37,540 nucleotides of DNA from Nitrospirota bacterium (GTDB lineage: Bacteria; Nitrospinota; Nitrospinia; SZUA-224), in assembly GCA_003229375.1 (NCBI GenBank), contig QIDP01000076.1, forward strand, positions 1-37,540. Reading direction: 5' to 3'. Numbering within the stretch: the first letter of the stretch is position 1; each line of letters starts with the position of its first letter. Position numbers and translations under genes: made by a program. Below the pieces are notes generated by a model. It was not told the DNA's origin. It did no database searches and worked only from the letters and a program-made list of their open reading frames with translations. Below, piece by piece: positions 1-8,017 of this stretch.

Positions 1-135
1 TTTCGGAGTAGGTTCAATAACCATTTTATTGAAAATGAGGGGGTTGAGTGGAAAGTGAAAAAAAATTACCGCGAAGCGGTTTAGTTCAACTATGATGATA
101 TACGGAAACGGTTTGGGTTTAGCTCTTTTAACTCT

Positions 136-606
136 GTGACCAAGCATATAAAACAGCTTAAAGAAAAAGGGGTAATATCTGTCCAACCTAATAGGAAACG
201 GGCCATTACCCTGATTGAACATGGTACCCCTGCTGTTTATGTCAAAGTATTAGGGAATATTGCAGCAGGAGAGCCAATCGAGGCGGTTGAGGATATTGAG
301 ACCATTTCGGTTCCACAGGAATACCTGGGAAGAGGAGAGAGTTTTTGCCTGAGGGTAAAGGGTGATTCTATGATTGGTGATGGTATCCATGATGGTGATA
401 TTGTGATTATTAATAAAAGGGTGACGGCTAGCAATAATGAGATGGTGGCAGCACTGATTAATAATGAGGCAACCTTAAAGAAGTTTTACAAGACAAAAGA
501 CGGGGTTGAGTTAAGGCCGTCAAATCCCTCTATGAAACCTATTAAAATCACATCAGGTGATTTTAAAATCTTAGGTGTGGTTATAGGGCTTATTAGAAAA
601 TATTAA
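136..606 (+). CDS. lexA: LexA-type SOS repressor / S24 peptidase, amino end disrupted
   Basis: The product carries the LexA/S24 autoprotease domain: an Ala44-Gly45 self-cleavage site in GNIAAGEP, the nucleophile Ser78 in KGDSMIGDGI and the general base Lys115 in NEATLKKF. LexA represses DNA-repair genes and cleaves itself on activated RecA. The only usable start codon is the GTG at 136, which has no Shine-Dalgarno sequence and falls in the middle of the winged-helix domain. The same frame upstream (85-135) reads FNYDDIRKRFGFSSFNS, a good match to the LexA helix-turn-helix, but an in-frame TAG lies at 82-84 and nothing resembling LexA helix 1 precedes it. The gene is therefore probably truncated or damaged at its 5' end, unless initiation is non-standard. 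Its stop overlaps that of the convergent radical SAM gene by 4 bases. The family call is secure; function is doubtful. Confidence 0.78.
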   Translation: MTKHIKQLKEKGVISVQPNRKRAITLIEHGTPAVYVKVLGNIAAGEPIEAVEDIETISVPQEYLGRGESFCLRVKGDSMIGDGIHDGDIVIINKRVTASNNEMVAALINNEATLKKFYKTKDGVELRPSNPSMKPIKITSGDFKILGVVIGLIRKY

Positions 607-2357
607 TGATTATCCGGACAATAGAAATCTCCGCACCTCTTACATACCCCCTTACCAGGACAGGGGGAAGTGGTGATGCCCTTTCTTGCCCTGATACACT
701 CTTCGATAAGATACTCCTTTTTGACACCTATATCTATGTGATCCCAGGGGAGTACCTCATCAAATCTTTTTTTCCTGTATACATAGAACCCGGGATTGAG
801 TTTGAGTTCCCTGAATACCCTGTGCCAATCCCCCTTCATACGGTGTACTGCAAGGAGTATCTCACCTACCCTGCGGTCACCCATGGAGAGGAGTCCCTGG
901 ACAAATCCCAGCTTAGGAAGAGTGTGTATCACCTTTATATTGCTCATCCTCCTCAACCCTGCTTTAATATACTTTATCTTCCTGTTGAGTGATGCAATAT
1001 CTTCCATCCCCTCCCACTGGTAAGGTGTAAATGGTTTCGGAATAAATGTGTTTATACTGATGGTCATGATCCCGAGTCTTTTTTTCTCTTTTCCCTTTTT
1101 GGTGATGATATGCTTGATCTTTTTTGTCAGGTTGATAATCTCATCTATGTCTTCATCCTTTTCTCCCGGAAGCCCGATAAGAAAGTACAGCTTGAGGTTT
1201 GGTATGCCATGGCCGATAATTAGTTCAACAGCATTCAATATCCCGTCTTCTGACATCTCCTTGTTTATAGCCCTTCTCAGATCCGCTGCCCCTGCCTCAG
1301 GGGCAATGGAGACTAACTTGCTGCCGCTTGAGACTAAATACCTGATCATCCTCTCAGAAACAGAATCAATCCTGACAGATGAGACAGAAATCTTTGCCCC
1401 CATCTTTTCCAGACCTTCGCAGAGTTCATCTATACGGGGGTAATCGCAGATAGCAGAACTTATAAGACCGATCCTTTCTCTATATATAAGACCCTTTTTT
1501 CCCTCCCTCAGGAGGAGGTCGAGATCATAGTTTCTTGGTGGACGATAGATATACCCTGCTGCGCAAAAACGGCAGTGTCGTCCACATCCCCTGCCGATCT
1601 CTATAAGATACATGTCACCAAAGACTGTATTATGTGTGATTATCTGTGATGTAGTTGGGGATTTGTTTATATTCTTTAGCCACCGCTTCCTTATTTTTTT
1701 GGGAAAGCCGTCATCCGGCTCTACACTTGCTACCTCTCCGGCAGCAGTGTAGCTTATATGGTATGCAGAGGGTATATATATCCCTTCTATCTGTGAAAGC
1801 CTTATGATGAATTCTTTCCTGTCCTCATGCGGGCGCACCTGACGTAATACCTCTATCATCTCCGGAACCACCTCTTCTCCTTCACCGATGATAGCAACAT
1901 CTATAAAGGAGGCCAGGGGTTCGGGGTTAAAGCTGGGGCAGATCCCTCCCACAATGATTAGCGGGTCCTTATCTGTCCTTTCCTCGCTCTTCAGGGGGAT
2001 GCGGGAAAGCTCCAGTATCTTAAGTATATGAAGATAATCTGTCTCAAAGGTGACAGAGAATGCCACTATGTCAAATCTATTTACAGGTGTCTGGGATTCT
2101 AAGGAAAAGAGGGGGGTCCTGCTCCCCTCTAATATGTCTATCTCTTCCTCAGCCGGGAGGAAGACCCTCTCGCAGAGGACATCATTTTTTCTGTTAAGTA
2201 AGGAATATATCTTATGATATCCAAGATTGGACATCCCTACATAATAGGTGTTGGGGTAAGAGAGTGCAATGGTTATCCTCCCGCCAAAGTCTTTGACAAC
2301 AGCGCCCTCTTCTCCCGCAAGGAGACCTTTTGCTCTCTTATATAACTTATGACTCAT
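603..2357 (-). CDS. B12-binding-domain radical SAM protein (TIGR03960-like)
   Basis: A 584-residue protein with an amino-terminal Rossmann-like, cobalamin-binding-type region (roughly residues 25-200) followed by a radical SAM core. The [4Fe-4S]/AdoMet motif is GRGCGRHCRFCAAG with Cys258, Cys262 and Cys265, followed by the YRPPRNYD stretch typical of TIGR03960-type proteins. The carboxyl end has an extra cysteine cluster (CPGKGVCKRCGDFYC), which may bind a second cluster or zinc. Family members are widespread in anaerobes; their substrate is not established, and in some lineages they are fused or adjacent to a DUF2344 domain, which is absent here. The gene stands alone, convergent with the lexA-like gene. 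The reading frame appears intact. Family confidence is high; function is unknown. Confidence 0.85.
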   Translation of the reverse strand: MSHKLYKRAKGLLAGEEGAVVKDFGGRITIALSYPNTYYVGMSNLGYHKIYSLLNRKNDVLCERVFLPAEEEIDILEGSRTPLFSLESQTPVNRFDIVAFSVTFETDYLHILKILELSRIPLKSEERTDKDPLIIVGGICPSFNPEPLASFIDVAIIGEGEEVVPEMIEVLRQVRPHEDRKEFIIRLSQIEGIYIPSAYHISYTAAGEVASVEPDDGFPKKIRKRWLKNINKSPTTSQIITHNTVFGDMYLIEIGRGCGRHCRFCAAGYIYRPPRNYDLDLLLREGKKGLIYRERIGLISSAICDYPRIDELCEGLEKMGAKISVSSVRIDSVSERMIRYLVSSGSKLVSIAPEAGAADLRRAINKEMSEDGILNAVELIIGHGIPNLKLYFLIGLPGEKDEDIDEIINLTKKIKHIITKKGKEKKRLGIMTISINTFIPKPFTPYQWEGMEDIASLNRKIKYIKAGLRRMSNIKVIHTLPKLGFVQGLLSMGDRRVGEILLAVHRMKGDWHRVFRELKLNPGFYVYRKKRFDEVLPWDHIDIGVKKEYLIEECIRARKGITTSPCPGKGVCKRCGDFYCPDNH

Positions 2358-2401
2358 AACCGGTGTCTGACCTAAAACATGTGTTTAACTTGTTATTTTT
2401 T

Positions 2402-2460
2402 TGTAACTATTCAGGTCTCCCCCTTTGCTAAAGGGGGGGATGAATAGCTGAATAGTTACA
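2402..2460. repeat. 59-bp MITE-like inverted repeat, complete copy
   Basis: The ends are perfect 13-bp inverted repeats, TGTAACTATTCAG and CTGAATAGTTACA. The core is a C5-TTT/AAA-G7 palindrome, and a second inner inverted repeat (CTATTCA/TGAATAG) lies inside the ends. T-runs flank both sides. Partial or diverged copies lie at 8532-8567 (reverse orientation) and 31279-31314, with a weak match to one end near 24389. It sits in the 469-bp gap between two divergent genes. No open reading frame fits inside, so any movement must depend on an enzyme encoded elsewhere. Confidence 0.8.
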
Positions 2461-2603
2461 TTTTTTTAAACTCATTATAACATGGTGAGGAGCCCTTTTC
2501 CAGGTGTATTAATCTTATTCCTACTTTATTTTCAGTATATTACAGCGCTGTATTTATTTTTTGGAGAATGTCCGGAAAATTGAACCTCGCTTTGCGACGA
2601 AAT

Positions 2604-2752
2604 TGGAATAATGGAAATATCAGAATGATGGTAATGGGTTATGGGAAACCGTCAAAGTGTTCACTGGCAAAATCCTCTTTACTTTGATGTTCATAAATGA
2701 TAGACTTATGTACAAAGTTATCATACCATGATTACCTCATACCATTATTCCA
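2604..2752. repeat. Imperfect long inverted repeat in intergenic gap
   Basis: The rest of the 2358-2826 gap is non-coding. It contains an 11-bp perfect inverted repeat, TGGAATAATGG at 2604-2614 and CCATTATTCCA at 2742-2752, with partly matching sequence continuing inward (TAT...GGTAATG against GGTAATCATGG). The outline resembles a diverged ~150-bp MITE, but there is no second copy in this window and no clear target duplication. No confident promoter for the downstream gene was found. Confidence 0.35.
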
Positions 2753-2826
2753 GAAATGCTTAAAATGAGAAAGCATCTGAATATCTCTTATATTTCAATA
2801 AATTGTATAATTTTTGGGGCATATAT

Positions 2827-3819
2827 ATGCAAGGCAAAGAAAAAAGAAGGATAGGAATAACTACTACCGTCCCTATTGAGATTATCTATGCTGCAGGAGC
2901 TATCCCTATTGATCTTAATAATATTTTTATATCCAATGTACACAGGATGGGTCTCATTGAGAGGGCAGAGATAGATGGTTTCCCCAGAAATTTCTGCTCA
3001 TGGATAAAGGGCTTATACTCGATAGCCTTAGATTCCGGTATAGAGGAGGTTATAGGTGTTACTCAAGGAGATTGCAGTAATACCCGTGTACTGATGGAGG
3101 TATATCAACTCCGTGGAATAAAGACGATCCCCTTTGCCTACCCACTTGACCGGGATGAGGGTATTCTCAGGCTCCAGATGGAACGACTTATAAATCATCT
3201 TCATACATCATGGGAGTGCGCCCATGATATGAAAGTAAAACTGGATAGGATAAGGGCTAAGGTTTATCGGATAGATGAGATGACATGGAAAGAGAATCTG
3301 ATCACAGGCTTTGAGAACCATTATTACAATATCAGTACCAGCGATATGGAGGGAGATATTGCAAGATTTGAGGAAAAGGTGGATAGATTCCTTAAGGAGA
3401 GTTCAGAAAGAAAGATGATTGAGGAGGATGTCCGTCTGGGCTATATTGGTGTGCCTCCCATAGTCGAAGATCTGTATCAATTCATAGAGGATAATGGTGG
3501 AAGGGTGATCTACAATGAGGTACAGAGACAGTTCAGTATGCCGTTTAAGACAGACGATCTTGTAGAGCAATACCGTTTGTACACATACCCATATGATATC
3601 TTTAAAAGGATCGAGGATATCAGAAAGGAGATTGATTCAAGAAAAATCGATGGGTTGATCCACTATATACAATCATTCTGTCACCGGCAGATAGAGGATA
3701 TTATAATACGGGATAAGCTTGATATCCCTATCCTGACACTGGAGTGCGATATCCCTTCCAGGCTTGATGCAAGGAGTAAGATAAGGATAGAGAGCTTTAT
3801 AGATATGCTAAAAAAGTAG
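2827..3819 (+). CDS. 2-hydroxyacyl-CoA dehydratase family protein (HgdB/BcrC-like)
   Basis: A 330-residue protein resembling the D component of the 2-hydroxyglutaryl-CoA dehydratase / benzoyl-CoA reductase family. Recognisable stretches are the amino-terminal GITTTVPIEIIYAAGAIPIDLNN, the cysteines in FPRNFCSWIKG and TQGDCSNTR, and the carboxyl-terminal GLIHYIQSFCHRQIEDI. In this family three conserved cysteines bind an iron-sulfur cluster on each catalytic subunit, and a separate activator ATPase supplies electrons. Here there is no neighbouring partner subunit or activator, so it may be one of the orphan family members often annotated only at family level. The ATG at 2827 is preferred over an in-frame TTG at 2803 because GGGGC lies at suitable spacing before it. 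Family call good; substrate unknown. Confidence 0.8.
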   Translation: MQGKEKRRIGITTTVPIEIIYAAGAIPIDLNNIFISNVHRMGLIERAEIDGFPRNFCSWIKGLYSIALDSGIEEVIGVTQGDCSNTRVLMEVYQLRGIKTIPFAYPLDRDEGILRLQMERLINHLHTSWECAHDMKVKLDRIRAKVYRIDEMTWKENLITGFENHYYNISTSDMEGDIARFEEKVDRFLKESSERKMIEEDVRLGYIGVPPIVEDLYQFIEDNGGRVIYNEVQRQFSMPFKTDDLVEQYRLYTYPYDIFKRIEDIRKEIDSRKIDGLIHYIQSFCHRQIEDIIIRDKLDIPILTLECDIPSRLDARSKIRIESFIDMLKK

Positions 3820-3948
3820 AACTTATCACCCTAAAAGCATGAGACGAGGCTGTTCAATCCTTCCTATCTGTGGTATAAAGAACCTAATGGCTTACATATG
3901 GAAGATATTAAGGAGACGTTGTAACCCTGATTTTGAGGTTTTCCTATA

Positions 3949-5115
3949 ATGGATAGATCAAGGGTTGTATTGATTATTCTGGATGGTTTTGGTGTTGGAG
4001 AATTGCCAGATGCAGGGGAATATAAAGATGCGGGGACCAATACACTGGGCAATATATCAAAGAGATCAGGAGGTATAGCCCTACCCAATCTGGAAAGGAT
4101 GGGGTTGGGCTGTATCGGGGATTTTGAGGGGATCAGATGCGTAAAGGAGCCGATGGCCTCTTTTGGGAGGATGGCAGAGAAATCAAAGGGAAAGGATACT
4201 ACTACGGGTCACTGGGAGTTGATGGGGCTTGTTCTGGATAAAGCTTTTCCATTATATCCGGATGGTTTTCCTCCGGATATAATGGAACCATTCAAGAAGG
4301 CTATAAAAAGGGAGATATTGTGGAATAGACCGGCATCAGGAACAGAGATAATAGAAAGATTAGGCAGAGAACATATAAAAACCGGTTTTCCCATTATCTA
4401 TACCTCGGCAGATAGTGTATTTCAGATTGCCGCCCATGAGGAGATCATTCATGTAGATGATTTATATCATATGTGTGAGATTGCCAGGGGGATATTAAAA
4501 CCTCCATGTAATGTATGCAGGGTAATTGCCAGGCCATTTGCTGGAAAACCGGGTTCCTTTGTTCGTACAGAGAGAAGAAGGGATTATTCTGTGGAACCAT
4601 TCAGGGAAACTACCCTTGATAATCTGAGAAAGAATAATATCAATGTAATTGGAATAGGTAAGATAGAAGATATATTTGCAGGGAAGGGGATAGCTGAGTC
4701 GATCCATACAAAAGAGAATGAAGATGGTATAAATAAGACCTTATACTATTTGGAAAAGATAGATAGTGGTCTGATATTTATCAATCTCAATGATTTTGAT
4801 ACAAAGTATGGTCATAGAAATAATATAGAGGGATATGCAGATGCCCTGAAGGTGTTTGATGCGAGATTACCCGAGATATGGTCGGGTATAAAAAGAGACG
4901 ATCTCTTAATAATTACATCAGATCATGGATGCGACCCGACTACCCCCGGTACTGACCATTCCAGGGAATATGTGCCATTGCTCGTTTATGGTAAAATGAT
5001 AAAAGGAGGGATAAATCTTGGGACAAGAGAGACATTTGCCGATGTGGGCGAGACAATAGCCGGGATATTTGGAGTAAAAGGTGCAGGGGCAGGAAAGAGC
5101 TTCCTGAAATCGTAA
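3949..5115 (+). CDS. deoB: Phosphopentomutase
   Basis: A 388-residue protein of the alkaline-phosphatase-like metalloenzyme fold, the usual length for DeoB. It interconverts ribose (or deoxyribose) 1- and 5-phosphates, joining nucleoside breakdown to central metabolism. Metal-site and catalytic motifs are present: ILDGFGVGELPDA at the amino end with the first metal-binding Asp, KGKDTTTGHWELMG with the nucleophilic Thr region, TSADSVFQIAAHE, DFDTKYGHRN and the carboxyl-terminal TSDHGCDPTTPGTDHSRE. It follows the dehydratase-family gene by 129 bp and is not obviously in an operon with other nucleoside genes. The adenine deaminase far downstream is the only other purine-salvage gene in the window. 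The start ATG lacks a strong ribosome-binding site. Confidence 0.95.
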   Translation: MDRSRVVLIILDGFGVGELPDAGEYKDAGTNTLGNISKRSGGIALPNLERMGLGCIGDFEGIRCVKEPMASFGRMAEKSKGKDTTTGHWELMGLVLDKAFPLYPDGFPPDIMEPFKKAIKREILWNRPASGTEIIERLGREHIKTGFPIIYTSADSVFQIAAHEEIIHVDDLYHMCEIARGILKPPCNVCRVIARPFAGKPGSFVRTERRRDYSVEPFRETTLDNLRKNNINVIGIGKIEDIFAGKGIAESIHTKENEDGINKTLYYLEKIDSGLIFINLNDFDTKYGHRNNIEGYADALKVFDARLPEIWSGIKRDDLLIITSDHGCDPTTPGTDHSREYVPLLVYGKMIKGGINLGTRETFADVGETIAGIFGVKGAGAGKSFLKS

Positions 5116-5118
5116 TAA

Positions 5119-5185
5119 TTTGCCACAGAGGACACAGAGAGCACAGAGGAAAATAAAAAGTAAACTCTGTGTCCTCTGTGGCAAA
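5119..5185. repeat. Perfect 21-bp inverted repeat (CACAGAGGACACAGAG type)
   Basis: The arms at 5119-5139 and 5165-5185 begin TTTGCCACAGAGGACACAGA and are exact reverse complements, with a loop of about 25 bp that itself repeats the CACAGAG unit. It lies between the deoB stop and the YkgJ-family start, so the transcript can form a large hairpin just upstream of that ribosome-binding site. From memory, CACAGAG-rich repeats of this type recur in several environmental bacterial genomes. A degenerate look-alike (TTTGCCGCAGAG) is visible near 33778, after the adenine deaminase gene. Confidence 0.8.
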
Positions 5186-5211
5186 ACTTTAAAAAAGAAA
5201 GGACAAAAAAG

Positions 5212-6018
5212 ATGGATTGTATTAACAATAGTAATAAAGATGACGAAAGACTCCCCATGCTTGACTTGCATGATAAGTTTAAGTTTTCTTGCGGTAAAGA
5301 GATTGAATGCTCTATTCAATGTTGCAGTAATCTCAATCTCATGCTTACCCCTTACGATATCTTCCGCATGAAAAAGAGGTTAAAACTCTCCTCCGAAGAC
5401 TTTTTAATGCAATACACAACCTCTCCCTTAAAAGAGGGAACCGCGATCCCGGTCGTCATGCTCCAGATGACAGATGATGAAAAGCGAACTTGTCCCTTTG
5501 CCAGTTCAGAGGGATGTAAGATATATGAAGACAGGCCCAGCTCTTGCCGGGTTTACCCCCTGGGCCAGGCAACCACTAACGACAAAGATAAGGCGGCTTG
5601 CCATAAAGAAATCTATTTTATTGTTAGAGAGCCTTATTGCATCGGGTTTAATACGGATAAGGAGTGGACAGTAAGGGAATGGAAAAAGAATCAAGGGCTT
5701 GACATCTATAATGAAATGAATTACCCCTGGATGGAGATCATATTAGATAAGATTTTGCAGAAACAGAAGATGCTCGATGATAATATCGCGAAGATGATCT
5801 TTATGGGGAGTTATAACCTTGATGCCTTTAAACGGTTTGTATTTGAAAGTAGGTTTCTTGAGACCTTTGATATCGAAAACGAGGTTATTGAGAGTATAAA
5901 AAAAGATGAACTGGAGTTGATGAAGTTTGGTTTCATGTGGCTGAAAGCTGTTATATCAGGAGAAAAAGTCCTTAAAGTAAAGGATGAAGCAATACCGTCT
6001 AACAATAAGGGACTGTAA
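5212..6018 (+). CDS. YkgJ-family cysteine cluster protein
   Basis: A 268-residue protein with the zinc/iron-chelating CxxxCC-type domain. The amino-terminal FSCGKEIECSIQCCSNLNLMLTPYDI and the following CPFASSEGCKIYEDRPSSCRVYPLG supply the conserved cysteines, including the RPxxCRxYP signature of the family. Such proteins bind a metal or iron-sulfur cluster; no specific reaction is established. The ATG follows an AAAGGA ribosome-binding site. The carboxyl half (from about residue 150) has no motif I recognise. The stop codon sits inside a hairpin, and the next gene starts about 40 bp on, so the two may be co-transcribed. Confidence 0.85.
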   Translation: MDCINNSNKDDERLPMLDLHDKFKFSCGKEIECSIQCCSNLNLMLTPYDIFRMKKRLKLSSEDFLMQYTTSPLKEGTAIPVVMLQMTDDEKRTCPFASSEGCKIYEDRPSSCRVYPLGQATTNDKDKAACHKEIYFIVREPYCIGFNTDKEWTVREWKKNQGLDIYNEMNYPWMEIILDKILQKQKMLDDNIAKMIFMGSYNLDAFKRFVFESRFLETFDIENEVIESIKKDELELMKFGFMWLKAVISGEKVLKVKDEAIPSNNKGL

Positions 6019-6038
6019 AGTAATAATTTTACAGTCCC
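6009..6038 (+). terminator. Stem-loop at gene end, no U-tract
   Basis: An 11-bp perfect stem (GGGACTGTAAA/TTTACAGTCCC) with an 8-base loop. The stop codon of the YkgJ-family gene lies in the left arm. There is no run of T after it, so it may be a processing or attenuation hairpin rather than a true intrinsic terminator. The next start codon is 22 bases downstream. Confidence 0.5.
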
Positions 6039-6059
6039 TAAGTAAAAATGGAGAATATA

Positions 6060-7991
6060 ATGCCATTTGATAACCTTTTTCAAGAGGGAAATATCGGGAT
6101 ATTAAGACTTCGAAACCGTATCATAATGCCCCTTTACCCGACCAAATATTCTCAGGATAGTCGTGTAAATGACCGGATGCTGGCCTTTTATAAGGAAAGG
6201 GCCGGGGGCGGGGCGGCCATGATAGTCCTGGATTGCCCCTGCCTTGATTATCCTGCTGCATATAAAGGAAAGAATGAGTTACGTATAGATGAGCCATCCT
6301 ATGTTAAAGGTATTCAAAAGCTCTTGAACGTGATTCACAAAGAGGGGGCAGTGGCTTTTATGCACCTTAACTATCCAAAGGAAAGGATATGTGATGAGAA
6401 AGCAGATGGGGCAAGGCAGAAAAAGGGTAAATGGGTTCAGCCACTGGTAAATTACATGACAGCAGATGATGCAAGGGAGATTATTGTCAAGATGGCTTCC
6501 GGGGCCGGGATGGCCAGAGAAACCGGCTACGATGGAATAGAGATACAGGCCGGTTATGGTGATTTGATCTCTCAACTCCTTTCACCCCTTTCAAACAAGA
6601 GAGGTGATGATTTTGGAGGTCCTATAGAAAATCGTGCAAGGTTTTTGGTCGAACTGATTCAAAAGGTCAAGCAAGAAGCAGGAAAGGACTTTCCGGTTAT
6701 GGTCAAACTGGTCTGTGATGAATATATGGCCGGTGGATTATCACTTAATGACTCGAGAGAGATTGCTAAGATGACGGCCTCTGCCGGGGCAGATGCTATT
6801 ATAGCCAATGCCGGAAATAAGGAGACAAAGATAAAGACCATACCGATCCATTCCTCTAAGCCGGGTCCTATCGTTCATCTGGCTAACGGGATCAAGGAGG
6901 TCGTGGATATTCCTGTAGTGGCTATTGGAAAGATCAATACCCCTGAACTGGCTGATCAAATTATCAGTGAAGGAAAGGCCGATTTCGTTGCCATGGCCAG
7001 GGCATTGGTGGCAGATCCCTATCTTCCCCTGAAGGCCCTCCAGGGAAGGCGTGAAGAGATAAGGGGCTGTATCTACTGTCTTGAGGATTGTTTTGAAAAT
7101 GGAGCAGCGGGATTGGGAAGAGGTTGCAGTGTAAATCCTTTTGCCGGTCAGGAATACCTCCTGGAGTTAACTCCCGCAAAAAAGAGGAAAAAATTGGCGG
7201 TGATTGGTGGTGGGCCTGCCGGGATGCAGGCAGCTATCCTTGCAAGTCAGAGGGGCCATCAGGTCATCCTCTTTGAAAAGGAAGACAGCCCTGGTGGGCA
7301 GTTCCTGCTTGCTGACCGTGCGCCCTTTAAAGGTGAGGTCAAAGAGTTACTCCGATACCTTAATCATATGCTGGGACTGACCAATGTAAAGGTGATCTTG
7401 AATAAAGAGGCCGGATTAGAGGATATCATTGCTGAATCTCCTGATGCGGTTGTTCTGGCCGCAGGCTCTCATCCTAAAGATATCCCGGGAAAGGATTTAC
7501 ACGGACAAACAAGTTTGTCCATGCCACCGGTCTATGAAGTTCGTAAGGTATATAAACACAGACCTGACCCTGGTAAAAGGATTATTATCATTGGCGGGGG
7601 TGATATCGGTTGTGAGACAGCAGATATGCTGGCATCAGATGACAGAGAAATCACTATCATAGAGATCCTTGAATCTGTCCTGCAAAGAATGAAGAGTATC
7701 CCGGGAGAGGAGCTGCTGGATCGCTTAAAGGAAAAGAATGTTAAGATAATGACCGGGACCAGGGTAACGGCAATTGAGTCCGGTGCAGTCCGGATCGAGG
7801 ATAAAGAGGGTAATCGTTCTTCATTGAAGGCAGATTCAGTAATCCTGTCTATTGGATCTCTACCCGAAGACTCCTTGCTGAACCCGCTCAAACAGAAGAT
7901 TCCGGAGGTTTATCCTGTTGGGGAAGCAGCACAGCCAGGGAATATAGGTACTGCTCTACGTAGTGCAGCAAAGGTTGCGCTCACTCTGTGA
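6060..7991 (+). CDS. NADH:flavin oxidoreductase, 2,4-dienoyl-CoA reductase-like (OYE fold plus FAD/NAD domain)
   Basis: A 643-residue iron-sulfur flavoenzyme. Residues 1-330 form the FMN-binding old-yellow-enzyme TIM barrel (GYDGIEIQAGYGDLISQLLSP, SNKRGDDFGG). Cys337, Cys340, Cys344 and Cys356 in GCIYCLEDC...GRGCSVNP form the [4Fe-4S] site. The carboxyl part has an FAD site (GGGPAGMQAAILASQRGH), an NAD(P) site (IIIGGGDIGCETADMLAS) and the closing VYPVGEAAQPGNIGTALRSA. Relatives reduce enoyl-CoA or other enones, with electrons passing NAD(P)H-FAD-[4Fe-4S]-FMN; the substrate here is not known. The ATG at 6060 is chosen over 6048 because GGAG precedes it at good spacing. Unusually, codons at 7500-7528 consist of a palindromic repeat found elsewhere in the window. 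Confidence 0.88.
   Translation: MPFDNLFQEGNIGILRLRNRIIMPLYPTKYSQDSRVNDRMLAFYKERAGGGAAMIVLDCPCLDYPAAYKGKNELRIDEPSYVKGIQKLLNVIHKEGAVAFMHLNYPKERICDEKADGARQKKGKWVQPLVNYMTADDAREIIVKMASGAGMARETGYDGIEIQAGYGDLISQLLSPLSNKRGDDFGGPIENRARFLVELIQKVKQEAGKDFPVMVKLVCDEYMAGGLSLNDSREIAKMTASAGADAIIANAGNKETKIKTIPIHSSKPGPIVHLANGIKEVVDIPVVAIGKINTPELADQIISEGKADFVAMARALVADPYLPLKALQGRREEIRGCIYCLEDCFENGAAGLGRGCSVNPFAGQEYLLELTPAKKRKKLAVIGGGPAGMQAAILASQRGHQVILFEKEDSPGGQFLLADRAPFKGEVKELLRYLNHMLGLTNVKVILNKEAGLEDIIAESPDAVVLAAGSHPKDIPGKDLHGQTSLSMPPVYEVRKVYKHRPDPGKRIIIIGGGDIGCETADMLASDDREITIIEILESVLQRMKSIPGEELLDRLKEKNVKIMTGTRVTAIESGAVRIEDKEGNRSSLKADSVILSIGSLPEDSLLNPLKQKIPEVYPVGEAAQPGNIGTALRSAAKVALTL
7500..7528 (-). repeat. 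29-bp palindromic repeat inside a coding sequence
   Basis: These 29 bases are the exact reverse complement of 14497-14525, and match the copy at 14828-14856 equally well. The core is GGACAAAC/GTTTGTCC with a 2-base spacer. It is read in frame in the flavoenzyme as HGQTSLSMPP, in the linker between the FAD and NAD(P) subdomains just before IIIGGGDIG. Similarity to the other copies stops at the edges of the 29 bp. Confidence 0.85.
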
Positions 7992-8017
7992 ATTCTGTAG
8001 TGAATCATTTAAAACTT

